Shown: piece by piece, positions 1 through 6,812 of the stretch
Numbering within the stretch: the stretch's first letter is position 1
Layout of the letters: every line of letters begins with the position of its first letter
Position numbers and translations under genes: made by a program
Notes under the pieces: model-generated
The model's database searches: none
Told to the model about the DNA's origin: nothing
What the model saw: the letters and a program-made list of their open reading frames with translations, nothing else
From: CAYMSA01 sp964392965
GTDB taxonomy: Bacteria; Actinomycetota; Coriobacteriia; Anaerosomatales; Anaerosomataceae
Assembly: GCA_964392965.1 (NCBI GenBank)
Contig: CAYMSA010000058.1
Location: 1 to 11,065 of the forward strand
Direction: 5' to 3'
DNA length: 11,065 nucleotides

Positions 1-495
1 TGCAGGACGTGGAACGACCTGCCGATCGACATGATCTACAACCCCGTCGTGCTCGACGGTCCCGTGGGGAGCTTCCCGAACGTTCACATGAACTACATGC
101 CGCTCATCTGCATGCACTGTGAAAACCCGCCCTGCGTCGGCGCCTGCCCGACGGGCGCGTCGCACCAGGACGAGGACGGTGTCGTCTGGGTCGAGAACGA
201 GAAGTGTATCGGTTGCAAGGCGTGCATCCAGGCATGCCCGTACAACGCCCGCCACGTCAATCATGACCTGGGCGTCGCTGCCAAGTGCAACTTCTGCGCC
301 GATCGTGTGCGTGAGGGACAGGAGCCGCACTGCGTGAAGACGTGCCACCAGCGCGCGCGTGTGTTCGGCGACCTTGACGATCCCACGAGCGATGTCTCGC
401 GTCTGGTGAACTCGGTCAACACGGTACGGCTTCTCGAGGAACTGGAGACCGAACCGCAGGTCTTCTACATCCTCGGAACGGGAGGACAGGGATGA
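1..495 (+). CDS. DmsB/NrfC-type 4Fe-4S ferredoxin subunit (5' partial)
   Basis: This is the electron-transfer subunit of a complex iron-sulfur molybdoenzyme type system, carrying electrons between a catalytic subunit and an NrfD membrane partner. The frame is open from base 1 with no stop, so the gene starts upstream; 164 residues are present. The first visible residue is Cys in CRTWNDLP, which fits the last Cys of the family's first cluster motif, so probably only 15-20 residues are missing. Counting from base 1, complete motifs follow at C37/C40/C45/C49 (Cx2Cx4Cx3CP), C69/C72/C75/C79 (CIGCKACIQACP) and C96/C99/C111/C115. With the cut-off one this gives four clusters, as in DmsB, NrfC and PhsB. 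The Met at base 31 lies inside the conserved region and is not the real start. The stop overlaps the NrfD start as ATGA. Family assignment is firm; the partner enzyme is inferred. Confidence 0.92.
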   Translation, partial: CRTWNDLPIDMIYNPVVLDGPVGSFPNVHMNYMPLICMHCENPPCVGACPTGASHQDEDGVVWVENEKCIGCKACIQACPYNARHVNHDLGVAAKCNFCADRVREGQEPHCVKTCHQRARVFGDLDDPTSDVSRLVNSVNTVRLLEELETEPQVFYILGTGGQG

Positions 496-1421
496 GCAAA
501 GAGAAGCACTTCTGGGCCTGGCCTATCGCCTGCTACCTCTTCCTGGGTGGCCTCGGCGGCGGTATCACGGTCCTGGCCGCGATAGCGGACCTCTTCTTCG
601 GTGTGGGCGATGTGTTCGCCATTGCGCCGCTTGTGGCGGCGGTGTGCCTCGGCGGCGGTTCTGCGTTGCTCGTCTTCGAGCTGGGGCGTCCGTTCCAGTT
701 CTGGCGCGTGTTCTCGACGCAGAAGGCCATCATGACCTTCGGTGCCTGGATGCTCCTTATCCTGATGGCGGTCGATGTGGTCTACTTCAGCTTCTTCCCG
801 ACGTGGTTCTCCTGGGCAGATGCTGAGGGTGCACGTCTGTTCTTCGCAGTCGTGGCGGGGATTCTGGGTCTCGGCGTCATGCTCTACACGGGTATCCTGC
901 TCTCCAGCCTGCGGGCTCGCGCGTTCTGGAACACTCCGCTTCTGCCGGTGCTCTTCATGGTATCAGCGCTCTCCACGGGTGCCGCCGCATGTTCGCTCCT
1001 GGCAGGCGTCTGGCCGTATGCGGGTTCTGCGGAGGCCGTGGAGTCGGTGCACAGTCTGCTTCACTCAGTCGACCTCGTACTCATCGTGTTCGAGTTGATT
1101 GTCGTCCTGCTCTTCGTGATCATGATGTACACGGCGGCTAACCCCACCGCTCGCAAGGCGGCCGGGCGCTGGCTGAAGGGCTCGTTCTCGGGATGGTTCT
1201 GGGTCGGCCTCATCATCGTGGGTCTGCTCATCCCGCTCGTGATATACGCCGTGGGTGGCAGTGCAGCGGCCACGCTGGCTCCGGTACTCGCCCTCATCGG
1301 CGGACTGATCCTCCGATTCCTGGTGGTATACTCGGACGATCGCCGTATGTTCTCGGGTGAGGAGCGGTACTGGGAGCGTCTGCCGCGCGGCGACGAGGCG
1401 TTCTTGAAGGCTTGGAAGTAA
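492..1421 (+). CDS. NrfD/PsrC-family membrane subunit
   Basis: This is an integral membrane protein of 309 residues that in known family members binds quinone and anchors FeS subunits. About eight hydrophobic segments can be read, roughly at residues 9-36, 41-60, 76-100, 113-140, 147-172, 186-212, 234-256 and 260-280. Acidic and aromatic residues sit between them, as in NrfD/PsrC. The N-terminal WAWPIACYLFLGGLGGG stretch (Trp, Pro, Gly-rich turn) is typical of the family's first helix. The start is fixed by the ATGA overlap with the FeS subunit and by GGAGG at 481-485. It carries no heme-binding motif, so electrons should come from the FeS partner. Pairing with the preceding ferredoxin subunit is the classic BC module (PsrBC, NrfCD). 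Which side of the membrane the FeS subunit occupies cannot be decided from sequence alone. Confidence 0.93.
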   Translation: MSKEKHFWAWPIACYLFLGGLGGGITVLAAIADLFFGVGDVFAIAPLVAAVCLGGGSALLVFELGRPFQFWRVFSTQKAIMTFGAWMLLILMAVDVVYFSFFPTWFSWADAEGARLFFAVVAGILGLGVMLYTGILLSSLRARAFWNTPLLPVLFMVSALSTGAAACSLLAGVWPYAGSAEAVESVHSLLHSVDLVLIVFELIVVLLFVIMMYTAANPTARKAAGRWLKGSFSGWFWVGLIIVGLLIPLVIYAVGGSAAATLAPVLALIGGLILRFLVVYSDDRRMFSGEERYWERLPRGDEAFLKAWK

Positions 1422-1446
1422 GGTTCGATTCGTCAGGAGGCACACG

Positions 1447-2550
1447 ATGACCGTAGAGTCAGCCCGTGCCCGACTGACGTCGACAGAGGATGCATGCATT
1501 GAGTGCGGTCTTTGTACCGACTCGTGCGATGTGATCGGAGAGAGGCGGCTGACCATCGGACAGGTGGCCAGCCGCCTCCTTGCTGGTGAGACATCCGGCG
1601 AGGTGGTCGACGCCGTCGTGCGCTGTAGTATGTGCGGTTTCTGCTGTTCGGAATGCCCGGTCGATATCGATGTGCGGGCGACCATGCAGGCTGCCAGGGC
1701 GCACCTGGATTCGGCGGGAGTCCTCGCCGGTGTGTATGACTGGATGCTGATCGGGGATGATCTCGGGTCGCACACCATCTACAAGGATGCGTTCGGCATC
1801 ACGTGGGACGACATCACTCCGCCATCATTCGATGTCGCCTTCTTCCCGGGTTGCTCACTTTCGACGTACGGTCCCGAGCTTGTACGTTCGGTACATGGAT
1901 GGCTCACCGAGCGCGGTGACACCGTGGGGATCATCGACGGGTGCTGCGGGGCGAGCCTTCGTCACGCCGGCATGGCAGAGCGGGTGGAGCTGCACCACCA
2001 GCGGGTGCGTGACGCTCTCGCTGCCGGTGGTGTCCGCCGGATCGTGGTGGCATGCCCCGAGTGTCTGCACGAGCTGCGCCAGTTCCTTGACGGCGTTGAG
2101 GTCGTACCGCTGTCGCGCCTGTTCCGCGAGGCGGGTGTTCGAGTGGGTGGGACCGAGACGCTCACGGTCTTCGACTCCTGCGTGGACCGATGGGAGCCTG
2201 TCACAGGGCCCGACGTTCGGGAGATCCTCTCGGGATATCCCATGAAGGAGATGCGTCGATCCGACCACGACAGCGTCTGCTGCGGCTCGGGAGGTCTGGT
2301 GTGCGCGGTCGATCCCGACCTCGCTGCCACGACGACCGCGACCCGAATCGCCGAGGCTGACGCGACGAGTGCCGACTACCTCGTGACCGCGTGCATGAGC
2401 TGTGCGCACCGGTTCTCTGCCACGACCGGGCAGGCTCGTGTGCTGCACTACCTTGAACTCGTGTTCGACCAGCGGGTCGACTGGGGTGAGGTGGAACGTA
2501 GGTTCGCCGAACTGTATGGCGGATCCGGTGAACAGGAGGACGCTGCCTGA
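1447..2550 (+). CDS. HdrD/GlpC-like protein: 2x[4Fe-4S] plus two CCG motifs
   Basis: This is a predicted cytoplasmic electron-transfer or disulfide/quinone-interacting FeS protein of 367 residues. The N-terminal half has two cluster motifs, C17/C20/C23/C27 and C60/C63/C66/C70 (CSMCGFCCSECP). The C-terminal half has two complete CCG (DUF224) motifs: C136, C166-C167, C203/C206 and C244, C277-C278, C315/C318. In HdrB, such motifs (CX31-38CCX33-34CXXC) bind noncubane [4Fe-4S] clusters, and the spacings here (29/35 and 32/36) are close. The overall layout matches HdrD, GlpC, DsrK and GlcF-type proteins. The fourth Cys of the first motif is followed by Asp, not Pro. AGGAGG at 1435-1440 lies six bases before the ATG. 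The gap after the NrfD gene is only 25 bases, and the next gene is a full-length paralogue. The family is clear; the exact redox partner is not. Confidence 0.9.
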   Translation: MTVESARARLTSTEDACIECGLCTDSCDVIGERRLTIGQVASRLLAGETSGEVVDAVVRCSMCGFCCSECPVDIDVRATMQAARAHLDSAGVLAGVYDWMLIGDDLGSHTIYKDAFGITWDDITPPSFDVAFFPGCSLSTYGPELVRSVHGWLTERGDTVGIIDGCCGASLRHAGMAERVELHHQRVRDALAAGGVRRIVVACPECLHELRQFLDGVEVVPLSRLFREAGVRVGGTETLTVFDSCVDRWEPVTGPDVREILSGYPMKEMRRSDHDSVCCGSGGLVCAVDPDLAATTTATRIAEADATSADYLVTACMSCAHRFSATTGQARVLHYLELVFDQRVDWGEVERRFAELYGGSGEQEDAA

Positions 2551-3731
2551 TGGCCCACCCGGCGGCCCTGAGTGGCCTGCGTATCGCCGGCGAAACCTGT
2601 ATCGATTGCGAAGGATGCACCGGGGCCTGCATCGCCATGGGCGAGGCGGGCCTCACCATCGGTGAGATCGCCCGGCTGGTTCTCGCGGGAGAGCATGACG
2701 ACCGCGTCCTCGCTGCGGTTTCCCGCTGCGGACTGTGCGGCCTGTGCTCGGTCCATTGCCCCGTCGACCTGGACACGCGCCGCGTGATGGGCCGGGCACG
2801 GCATGTGCTCACTGACTGCGGAGCGCTCGCGTACGAGGGCTCCGAGTGTCTGCACGTGGACTGCGACCAGACGATCTTCACCGCGTATCGCAGCGTCTAC
2901 GGCATCTCTTACGACGACCTTGTTCCGGCGGAGTTCGACACTGTCTTCTTTCCTGGCTGCATCCTTGCGAGCTACGCGCCCGATCTCACGCGCGCTGTCT
3001 ATGACTGGCTTGCAGGACAGGGTATAGCCGTCGCGCTCTCCGACCTGTGTTGCGGAAGTCCGCTCGTGAGTCTCGGCCTGGGCGATCGGGCCAGGCGCCT
3101 CCGACAGTACCTCGGCGAGACGTTCGAGGAGGCTGGCGTCAAGCGGGTGGTCACCGTGTGTCCGGGTTGCCATGCGGAGCTGCTGTCGGACCTGGCGAAC
3201 ATGGAGCTCGTTCCGCTACCGGTTCTGATGCACGAGGCCGGGCTTCAGCACTGCGGAGATGATGTCATCAGTGTTCACGATTCGTGCAAGGACCGGATGG
3301 GGCCGTTCGGCCCGGCGGTACGGAGCATCATGGGTGGGCACCCACGCCTGGAGATGGAGCACCATGGGCTCAACACGATATGCTGCGGATCGGGTGGTAT
3401 GGTCTCCTCGGTGGATCCCGCTCTGTATGCGGAACGAGGGCGGGCCCGTCTGCAGGAGTTCCACTCGACCGGCGCTGAGCGTCTCATCACCTCATGCGTG
3501 ACGTGCGGGTATGCCCTCTCGGCCCAGTCTCAGCCGGGAGAGGTGCTCCACTACCTGGAGCTGCTCTTCGGGACACGCATAGACTGGGGTCAGGTACGCA
3601 TGAACCAGCAGGCTATGTGGGATGGGGAGCGCGGCCTGATCGCCGCTGGCCTTCTTGAGCAGGCCCGTTGCTTCACCGGTTGGGAACTGAGTGGTCCCGC
3701 CTCGCTGGCAGGGCAGGAGGTTGCATCATGA
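2550..3731 (+). CDS. Second HdrD/GlpC-like protein, tandem paralogue
   Basis: This 393-residue protein has the same plan as the gene before it. Ferredoxin-type motifs lie at C17/C20/C23/C27 and C60/C63/C66/C70, at identical residue positions. CCG motifs lie at C137, C167-C168, C204/C207 and C246, C278-C279, C316/C319. Shared blocks such as LTIGEIA/LTIGQVA, FFPGC, YDWL/HGWL, CCGSGG and VLHYLEL show that the pair arose by duplication. It has about 25 extra residues at the C-terminus and extra Cys at 90, 100, 105 and 235 that the sister lacks. The start overlaps the previous stop by one base (TGATG), and AGGAGG lies at 2534-2539. The fourth Cys of the first motif is followed by Ile. A heterodimer with the sister protein is a natural guess but is not shown. 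It probably passes electrons between the downstream molybdopterin enzyme and the membrane module. Confidence 0.9.
   Translation: MAHPAALSGLRIAGETCIDCEGCTGACIAMGEAGLTIGEIARLVLAGEHDDRVLAAVSRCGLCGLCSVHCPVDLDTRRVMGRARHVLTDCGALAYEGSECLHVDCDQTIFTAYRSVYGISYDDLVPAEFDTVFFPGCILASYAPDLTRAVYDWLAGQGIAVALSDLCCGSPLVSLGLGDRARRLRQYLGETFEEAGVKRVVTVCPGCHAELLSDLANMELVPLPVLMHEAGLQHCGDDVISVHDSCKDRMGPFGPAVRSIMGGHPRLEMEHHGLNTICCGSGGMVSSVDPALYAERGRARLQEFHSTGAERLITSCVTCGYALSAQSQPGEVLHYLELLFGTRIDWGQVRMNQQAMWDGERGLIAAGLLEQARCFTGWELSGPASLAGQEVAS
3715..3720 (+). promoter_or_regulatory. Ribosome binding site deciding the start of the molybdopterin enzyme
   Basis: AGGAGG lies seven bases before the ATG at 3728. This start also forms an ATGA overlap with the preceding stop. 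It excludes the longer reading from 3668, whose first 20 residues do not look like this family. Confidence 0.8.
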
Positions 3732-5956
3732 GCATGCATACGGTCGCCACGAACTGCCGTTTCTGCGGCTATCTGTGCGGTGTGACGGCCACCGTCGAAG
3801 ACGGACGGGTCGTCTCGGTCGAGCCGGACCCGAGCCGCTACCCCTATGATCCGCGCATCCAGGCCGGCTGTGTCCGGTGGCCGCGTATCGTCGAGTTCCT
3901 CGACCATCCCGAGCGCATCAACTTCCCGCTCAAGCGGGTCGGCTCCCGGGGGAGTGGAGAGTGGGAGCGCGTGAGCTGGGCTGAGGCCCTCGACGACATC
4001 GCCGCTCGCCTCAAGAGACTCGCCGAGGAGTATGGCCCCGAGGCGCTCTCCAGCTCAATCGGCGGACCGCATGCGACCTACTGGCCGCTGCACCGCTTCA
4101 TGAGCGTCTTCGGTACGCCCAACAACATGGGAATCGGCCAGATATGCTGGAACCCGGTTGTGTGGATGAACACGCTCACGTTCGGGTGGCATCTCGAGGC
4201 GGACTTCGATCCCTCATCGACGGGCGCGCTCATCCTGTGGGGCACGAACCCCGCCGAGTCCGACAACTCCGCGTTCTGGCGCGCTGTCCGTGACTATGCC
4301 TCGGCGGGTGGCACGCTCATCGTCATCGACCCGAGGCGCTCGCGGAGCGCCAGGCATGCCAGTCTCTGGCTCCCGGTGCGGCCGGGCACCGACTGCGCGC
4401 TGGCGCTCGGGCTCATCCACACGATCATCGCCGAGGACCTGTATGACCACGCATTCGTCGAGCGATGGTGTCACGGGTTCGAGGAGCTGCGTGCCCATGT
4501 GGCCGACTATGCCCCCGAGCTGGTATCCGGGATCACCGGTGTGCCAGCGGACGACATCCGCAAGGCGGCCCGGCTCTTCGCCTCGGCATCGACGGCCGCC
4601 CTCCTCTCGGGTCGCGGCATCGACCAGCTCGGCCGAAACACGCAGGCCACGCACCGCTCCATCGGCATCCTCCGCGCGATCACCGGCAACGTCGATCGGC
4701 CCGGCTCGTGCATCATCTCGGAGATGCCCGACTTCACCTCCGAAGTCGAGCTTGAGCTCTCTGACCTACTCTCGCCTGCCCAGCGCGCGAAGAATCTCAA
4801 TCGCGGTCACCTGCTCCTGCAGACGCCCGAGGGCTACGATCGCGTCCGGGCGGTCACCGAGCAGCACGGGAAGCGCCTCCCTGAGCGGTACTTGACGTCG
4901 GTCCACCCCGACCTGGTCATGAAGGCGATGCTCGAGGGAGATCCGTATCCCGTTCGGGCGATGTTCGTCATGGGCTCCAATCCGCTGCTCACCCAGGCCG
5001 ACACGACCCGCATGCATGCGGCGCTCTCGAGCTTGGACCTGCTCGTGGCGCTCGAGTATACGATGACGTCGACGGCGCTCCTCGCAGACTACGTCCTGCC
5101 GGTTGCGGGAGGGCTTGAGCGGCCGCTTTTCCAGACCCACGGCGGGACGGCGAACATCGCCTATGGCGGAGACGCCGCGGTAGCCCCGTACTACGAGCGC
5201 AAGACGGACTACTACTTCTTCCGTGAGCTCGGTCTGCGCCTCGGACAGGCCGAGTACTGGCCGCATGAGACACTCACCGACGCCCTTGCGGAGATCCTTG
5301 AGCCTGCCGGTATGAGCTGGGAGGAGTACCGCGCGAGCGGCCTCTACCACGTGCACGCTGGCTACGCCAAGCACGAGTGTATCGATGCGCGCACGGGTCG
5401 CGAGAAAGGGTTCGCCACGCCGAGCGGGAAGATCGAGCTCAGCTCAAGCCTCCTCGCCGAGCTCGGCGCCGACCCGATGCCGGTACCCGCGCCGGTCGCC
5501 TCACCCACGGCCGAGTTCCCGCTCATCCTCATCACGGGCGCGAGGAAGCAGCCATACTACGCCTCCTCGTACCACCAGATGCCCTCACTGGTGAAGCGGC
5601 ATCCGGTGCCTCATGCCGAGATGAGTCGCGAGACCGCCAAGCGGCTCGGCATCGAGGAAGGCGCCGAGGTCGAGGTCTCGACGGTTCAGGGCCGGGCGAG
5701 GTTCATCGCCAAGATCACGGATATGGCGCCGGGCGTCGTGAGCGTCGAGTACGGATGGTGGTATCCTAGTGAGTCTGCGTGTGAGCCGTCGCTTCGCGGC
5801 GCGTGGCCATCAAACGCCAACGTGCTCACAAGCTGCGACATAGACTCCTCGGACCCCCTCATCGGCACGTGGCACTACAATGGTATGCCCTGCACCGTCA
5901 CGATGGTTGCAGAGGAGATAGTGAAGCACTACGAGAGAGAGTATGCAGATGTCTGA
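3728..5956 (+). CDS. Mo/W bis-pterin oxidoreductase, acetylene-hydratase-like branch
   Basis: This is the catalytic subunit of a DMSO reductase-superfamily enzyme, 742 residues from the chosen start. An N-terminal [4Fe-4S] motif lies at C10/C13/C17/C48 (Cx2Cx3Cx30C). Arg50 sits where many relatives have a Lys or Arg between the cluster and the pterin. Cys140 in MGIGQICWNP is the likely metal ligand. The C-terminal pterin-binding domain starts near residue 600 (LILITGARKQPYYASSYHQ) and includes YGWWYP. In Pelobacter acetylenicus acetylene hydratase the matching residues are Cys9/12/16/46, Lys48 and the tungsten ligand Cys141. The catalytic Asp13 of that enzyme corresponds to Gly14 here, so acetylene hydration is unlikely. 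No Tat or other signal peptide is present, so the enzyme is probably cytoplasmic. Mo versus W and the substrate cannot be told. It is coupled to the CCG gene by ATGA and to the next gene by an 8-base overlap. Confidence 0.9.
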   Translation: MSMHTVATNCRFCGYLCGVTATVEDGRVVSVEPDPSRYPYDPRIQAGCVRWPRIVEFLDHPERINFPLKRVGSRGSGEWERVSWAEALDDIAARLKRLAEEYGPEALSSSIGGPHATYWPLHRFMSVFGTPNNMGIGQICWNPVVWMNTLTFGWHLEADFDPSSTGALILWGTNPAESDNSAFWRAVRDYASAGGTLIVIDPRRSRSARHASLWLPVRPGTDCALALGLIHTIIAEDLYDHAFVERWCHGFEELRAHVADYAPELVSGITGVPADDIRKAARLFASASTAALLSGRGIDQLGRNTQATHRSIGILRAITGNVDRPGSCIISEMPDFTSEVELELSDLLSPAQRAKNLNRGHLLLQTPEGYDRVRAVTEQHGKRLPERYLTSVHPDLVMKAMLEGDPYPVRAMFVMGSNPLLTQADTTRMHAALSSLDLLVALEYTMTSTALLADYVLPVAGGLERPLFQTHGGTANIAYGGDAAVAPYYERKTDYYFFRELGLRLGQAEYWPHETLTDALAEILEPAGMSWEEYRASGLYHVHAGYAKHECIDARTGREKGFATPSGKIELSSSLLAELGADPMPVPAPVASPTAEFPLILITGARKQPYYASSYHQMPSLVKRHPVPHAEMSRETAKRLGIEEGAEVEVSTVQGRARFIAKITDMAPGVVSVEYGWWYPSESACEPSLRGAWPSNANVLTSCDIDSSDPLIGTWHYNGMPCTVTMVAEEIVKHYEREYADV
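5933..5941 (+). promoter_or_regulatory. Ribosome binding site deciding the start of the DUF2064 gene
   Basis: A purine run, GAGAGAGAG, ends seven bases before the ATG at 5949. The alternative ATG at 5943 would leave only one base of spacing, so 5949 is preferred. Confidence 0.5.
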
Positions 5957-6812
5957 GAAGAAGCACGCGCTTCTGGTATTCACCAAGGCGCCGATCCCCG
6001 GAATCGTCAAGACCCGTCTGACCGTCGAGAACGGTGGTATCTTCACCCCCGAGCAGGCGGCCGACTTCTACCGCTGTTGTCTGCTCGACGTGATCGAGAT
6101 CTCGTACGCCGCGCTCGCCGAGCTGCGCGAGCAGGCCATCGCCGAGGTGGCGGACAGCGGTGGCACGCCGGACACGTACGAGCTGTTCGTGAGCACCTCG
6201 CCCGAGAGCAACCTCGGGCCGCTCAAGGAGGCGATCGAGACAGGCGGTCCCTGGCCGTCGCCGATGGAGTTCATCATCGACTCGGGGAAGACGTTCGATG
6301 AGCACTTCGACGATGCGTTCCGCCAGATCTTCGAGAGAGGCTACTCCTCGATCGTGGCGATCGGCGGCGATCTGCCGCAGCTTCCGCCGAGCCACATCGT
6401 CCAGGCCTTCCAGTGGTTGGACTACTTCTCGAAGTACTCCGAGACGGGCGGCTTCGTCCACGCGCCGTGTCAGGAGTGCGGCGTGTCGATCGTCGGCTAC
6501 ACTGCCGACACGCCCATGGACTCGGAGGGCATCTACTACAACCTCGACGGCATCGCATGCATGGATGGTTATGTCGCGAAGGCGCGGGAACGCAACGTGC
6601 CGGTGGCATGCCTGACGCAGGTGGCCGACATCGACGATACCGGTGACCTCGCGCACGCCGTGTCGTTCATCCGCGCGATGGGCTACTCGGGACCGCACCA
6701 ACCGGGGCTGCACGTGCCCAGGTGGACGCTCTGGTGGGTCGATTCGCACGGACTCCGTATCGCGACGCCCCCGAACGATCTTCACGACCCGAGGGGGATG
6801 CTGGACGTATGA
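5949..6812 (+). CDS. DUF2064 / TIGR04282-like GT-A fold protein
   Basis: This 287-residue predicted nucleotidyl- or glycosyltransferase-like protein belongs to the DUF2064 family, related to CofC and to the glycosyltransferase of arsenosugar clusters. The family signature is clear: LLVFTKAPIPGIVKTRL at residues 8-24 (nucleotide-binding loop), GGDLPQLPP at 139-147 (the metal-binding GxDxP region) and DIDDTGDL at 227-234 (family DxDTxxDL motif). The position before the key Asp is Gly, where Ser or Thr is common. Unusual features are a CxxC pair at C174/C177 (CQECGVSIVGY) and Cys43-Cys44. The start at 5949 gives an 8-base overlap with the molybdopterin gene; 5943 is possible and would add two residues. 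The stop overlaps the radical SAM start as ATGA. It probably transfers a sugar or nucleotide to a small molecule or lipid made with the next gene, but no substrate is known. Family is fairly sure, function open. Confidence 0.82.
   Translation: MSEKKHALLVFTKAPIPGIVKTRLTVENGGIFTPEQAADFYRCCLLDVIEISYAALAELREQAIAEVADSGGTPDTYELFVSTSPESNLGPLKEAIETGGPWPSPMEFIIDSGKTFDEHFDDAFRQIFERGYSSIVAIGGDLPQLPPSHIVQAFQWLDYFSKYSETGGFVHAPCQECGVSIVGYTADTPMDSEGIYYNLDGIACMDGYVAKARERNVPVACLTQVADIDDTGDLAHAVSFIRAMGYSGPHQPGLHVPRWTLWWVDSHGLRIATPPNDLHDPRGMLDV

Noticed and set aside
3668..3727. A start at 3668, adding 20 residues to the pterin enzyme.
   Set aside because: The added part overlaps the previous gene by 64 bases, has no family likeness, and a strong AGGAGG with ATGA overlap supports 3728.
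3728..5956. Calling the pterin enzyme acetylene hydratase.
   Set aside because: The ligand spacing fits, but the catalytic Asp position holds Gly and the hydrophobic residue after the metal ligand differs; nothing else in the window points to acetylene use.
6722..6808. A start at 6722 for the radical SAM protein.
   Set aside because: This stretch lies inside the DUF2064 coding region; the ATG at 6809 makes the same ATGA junction as the other pairs.
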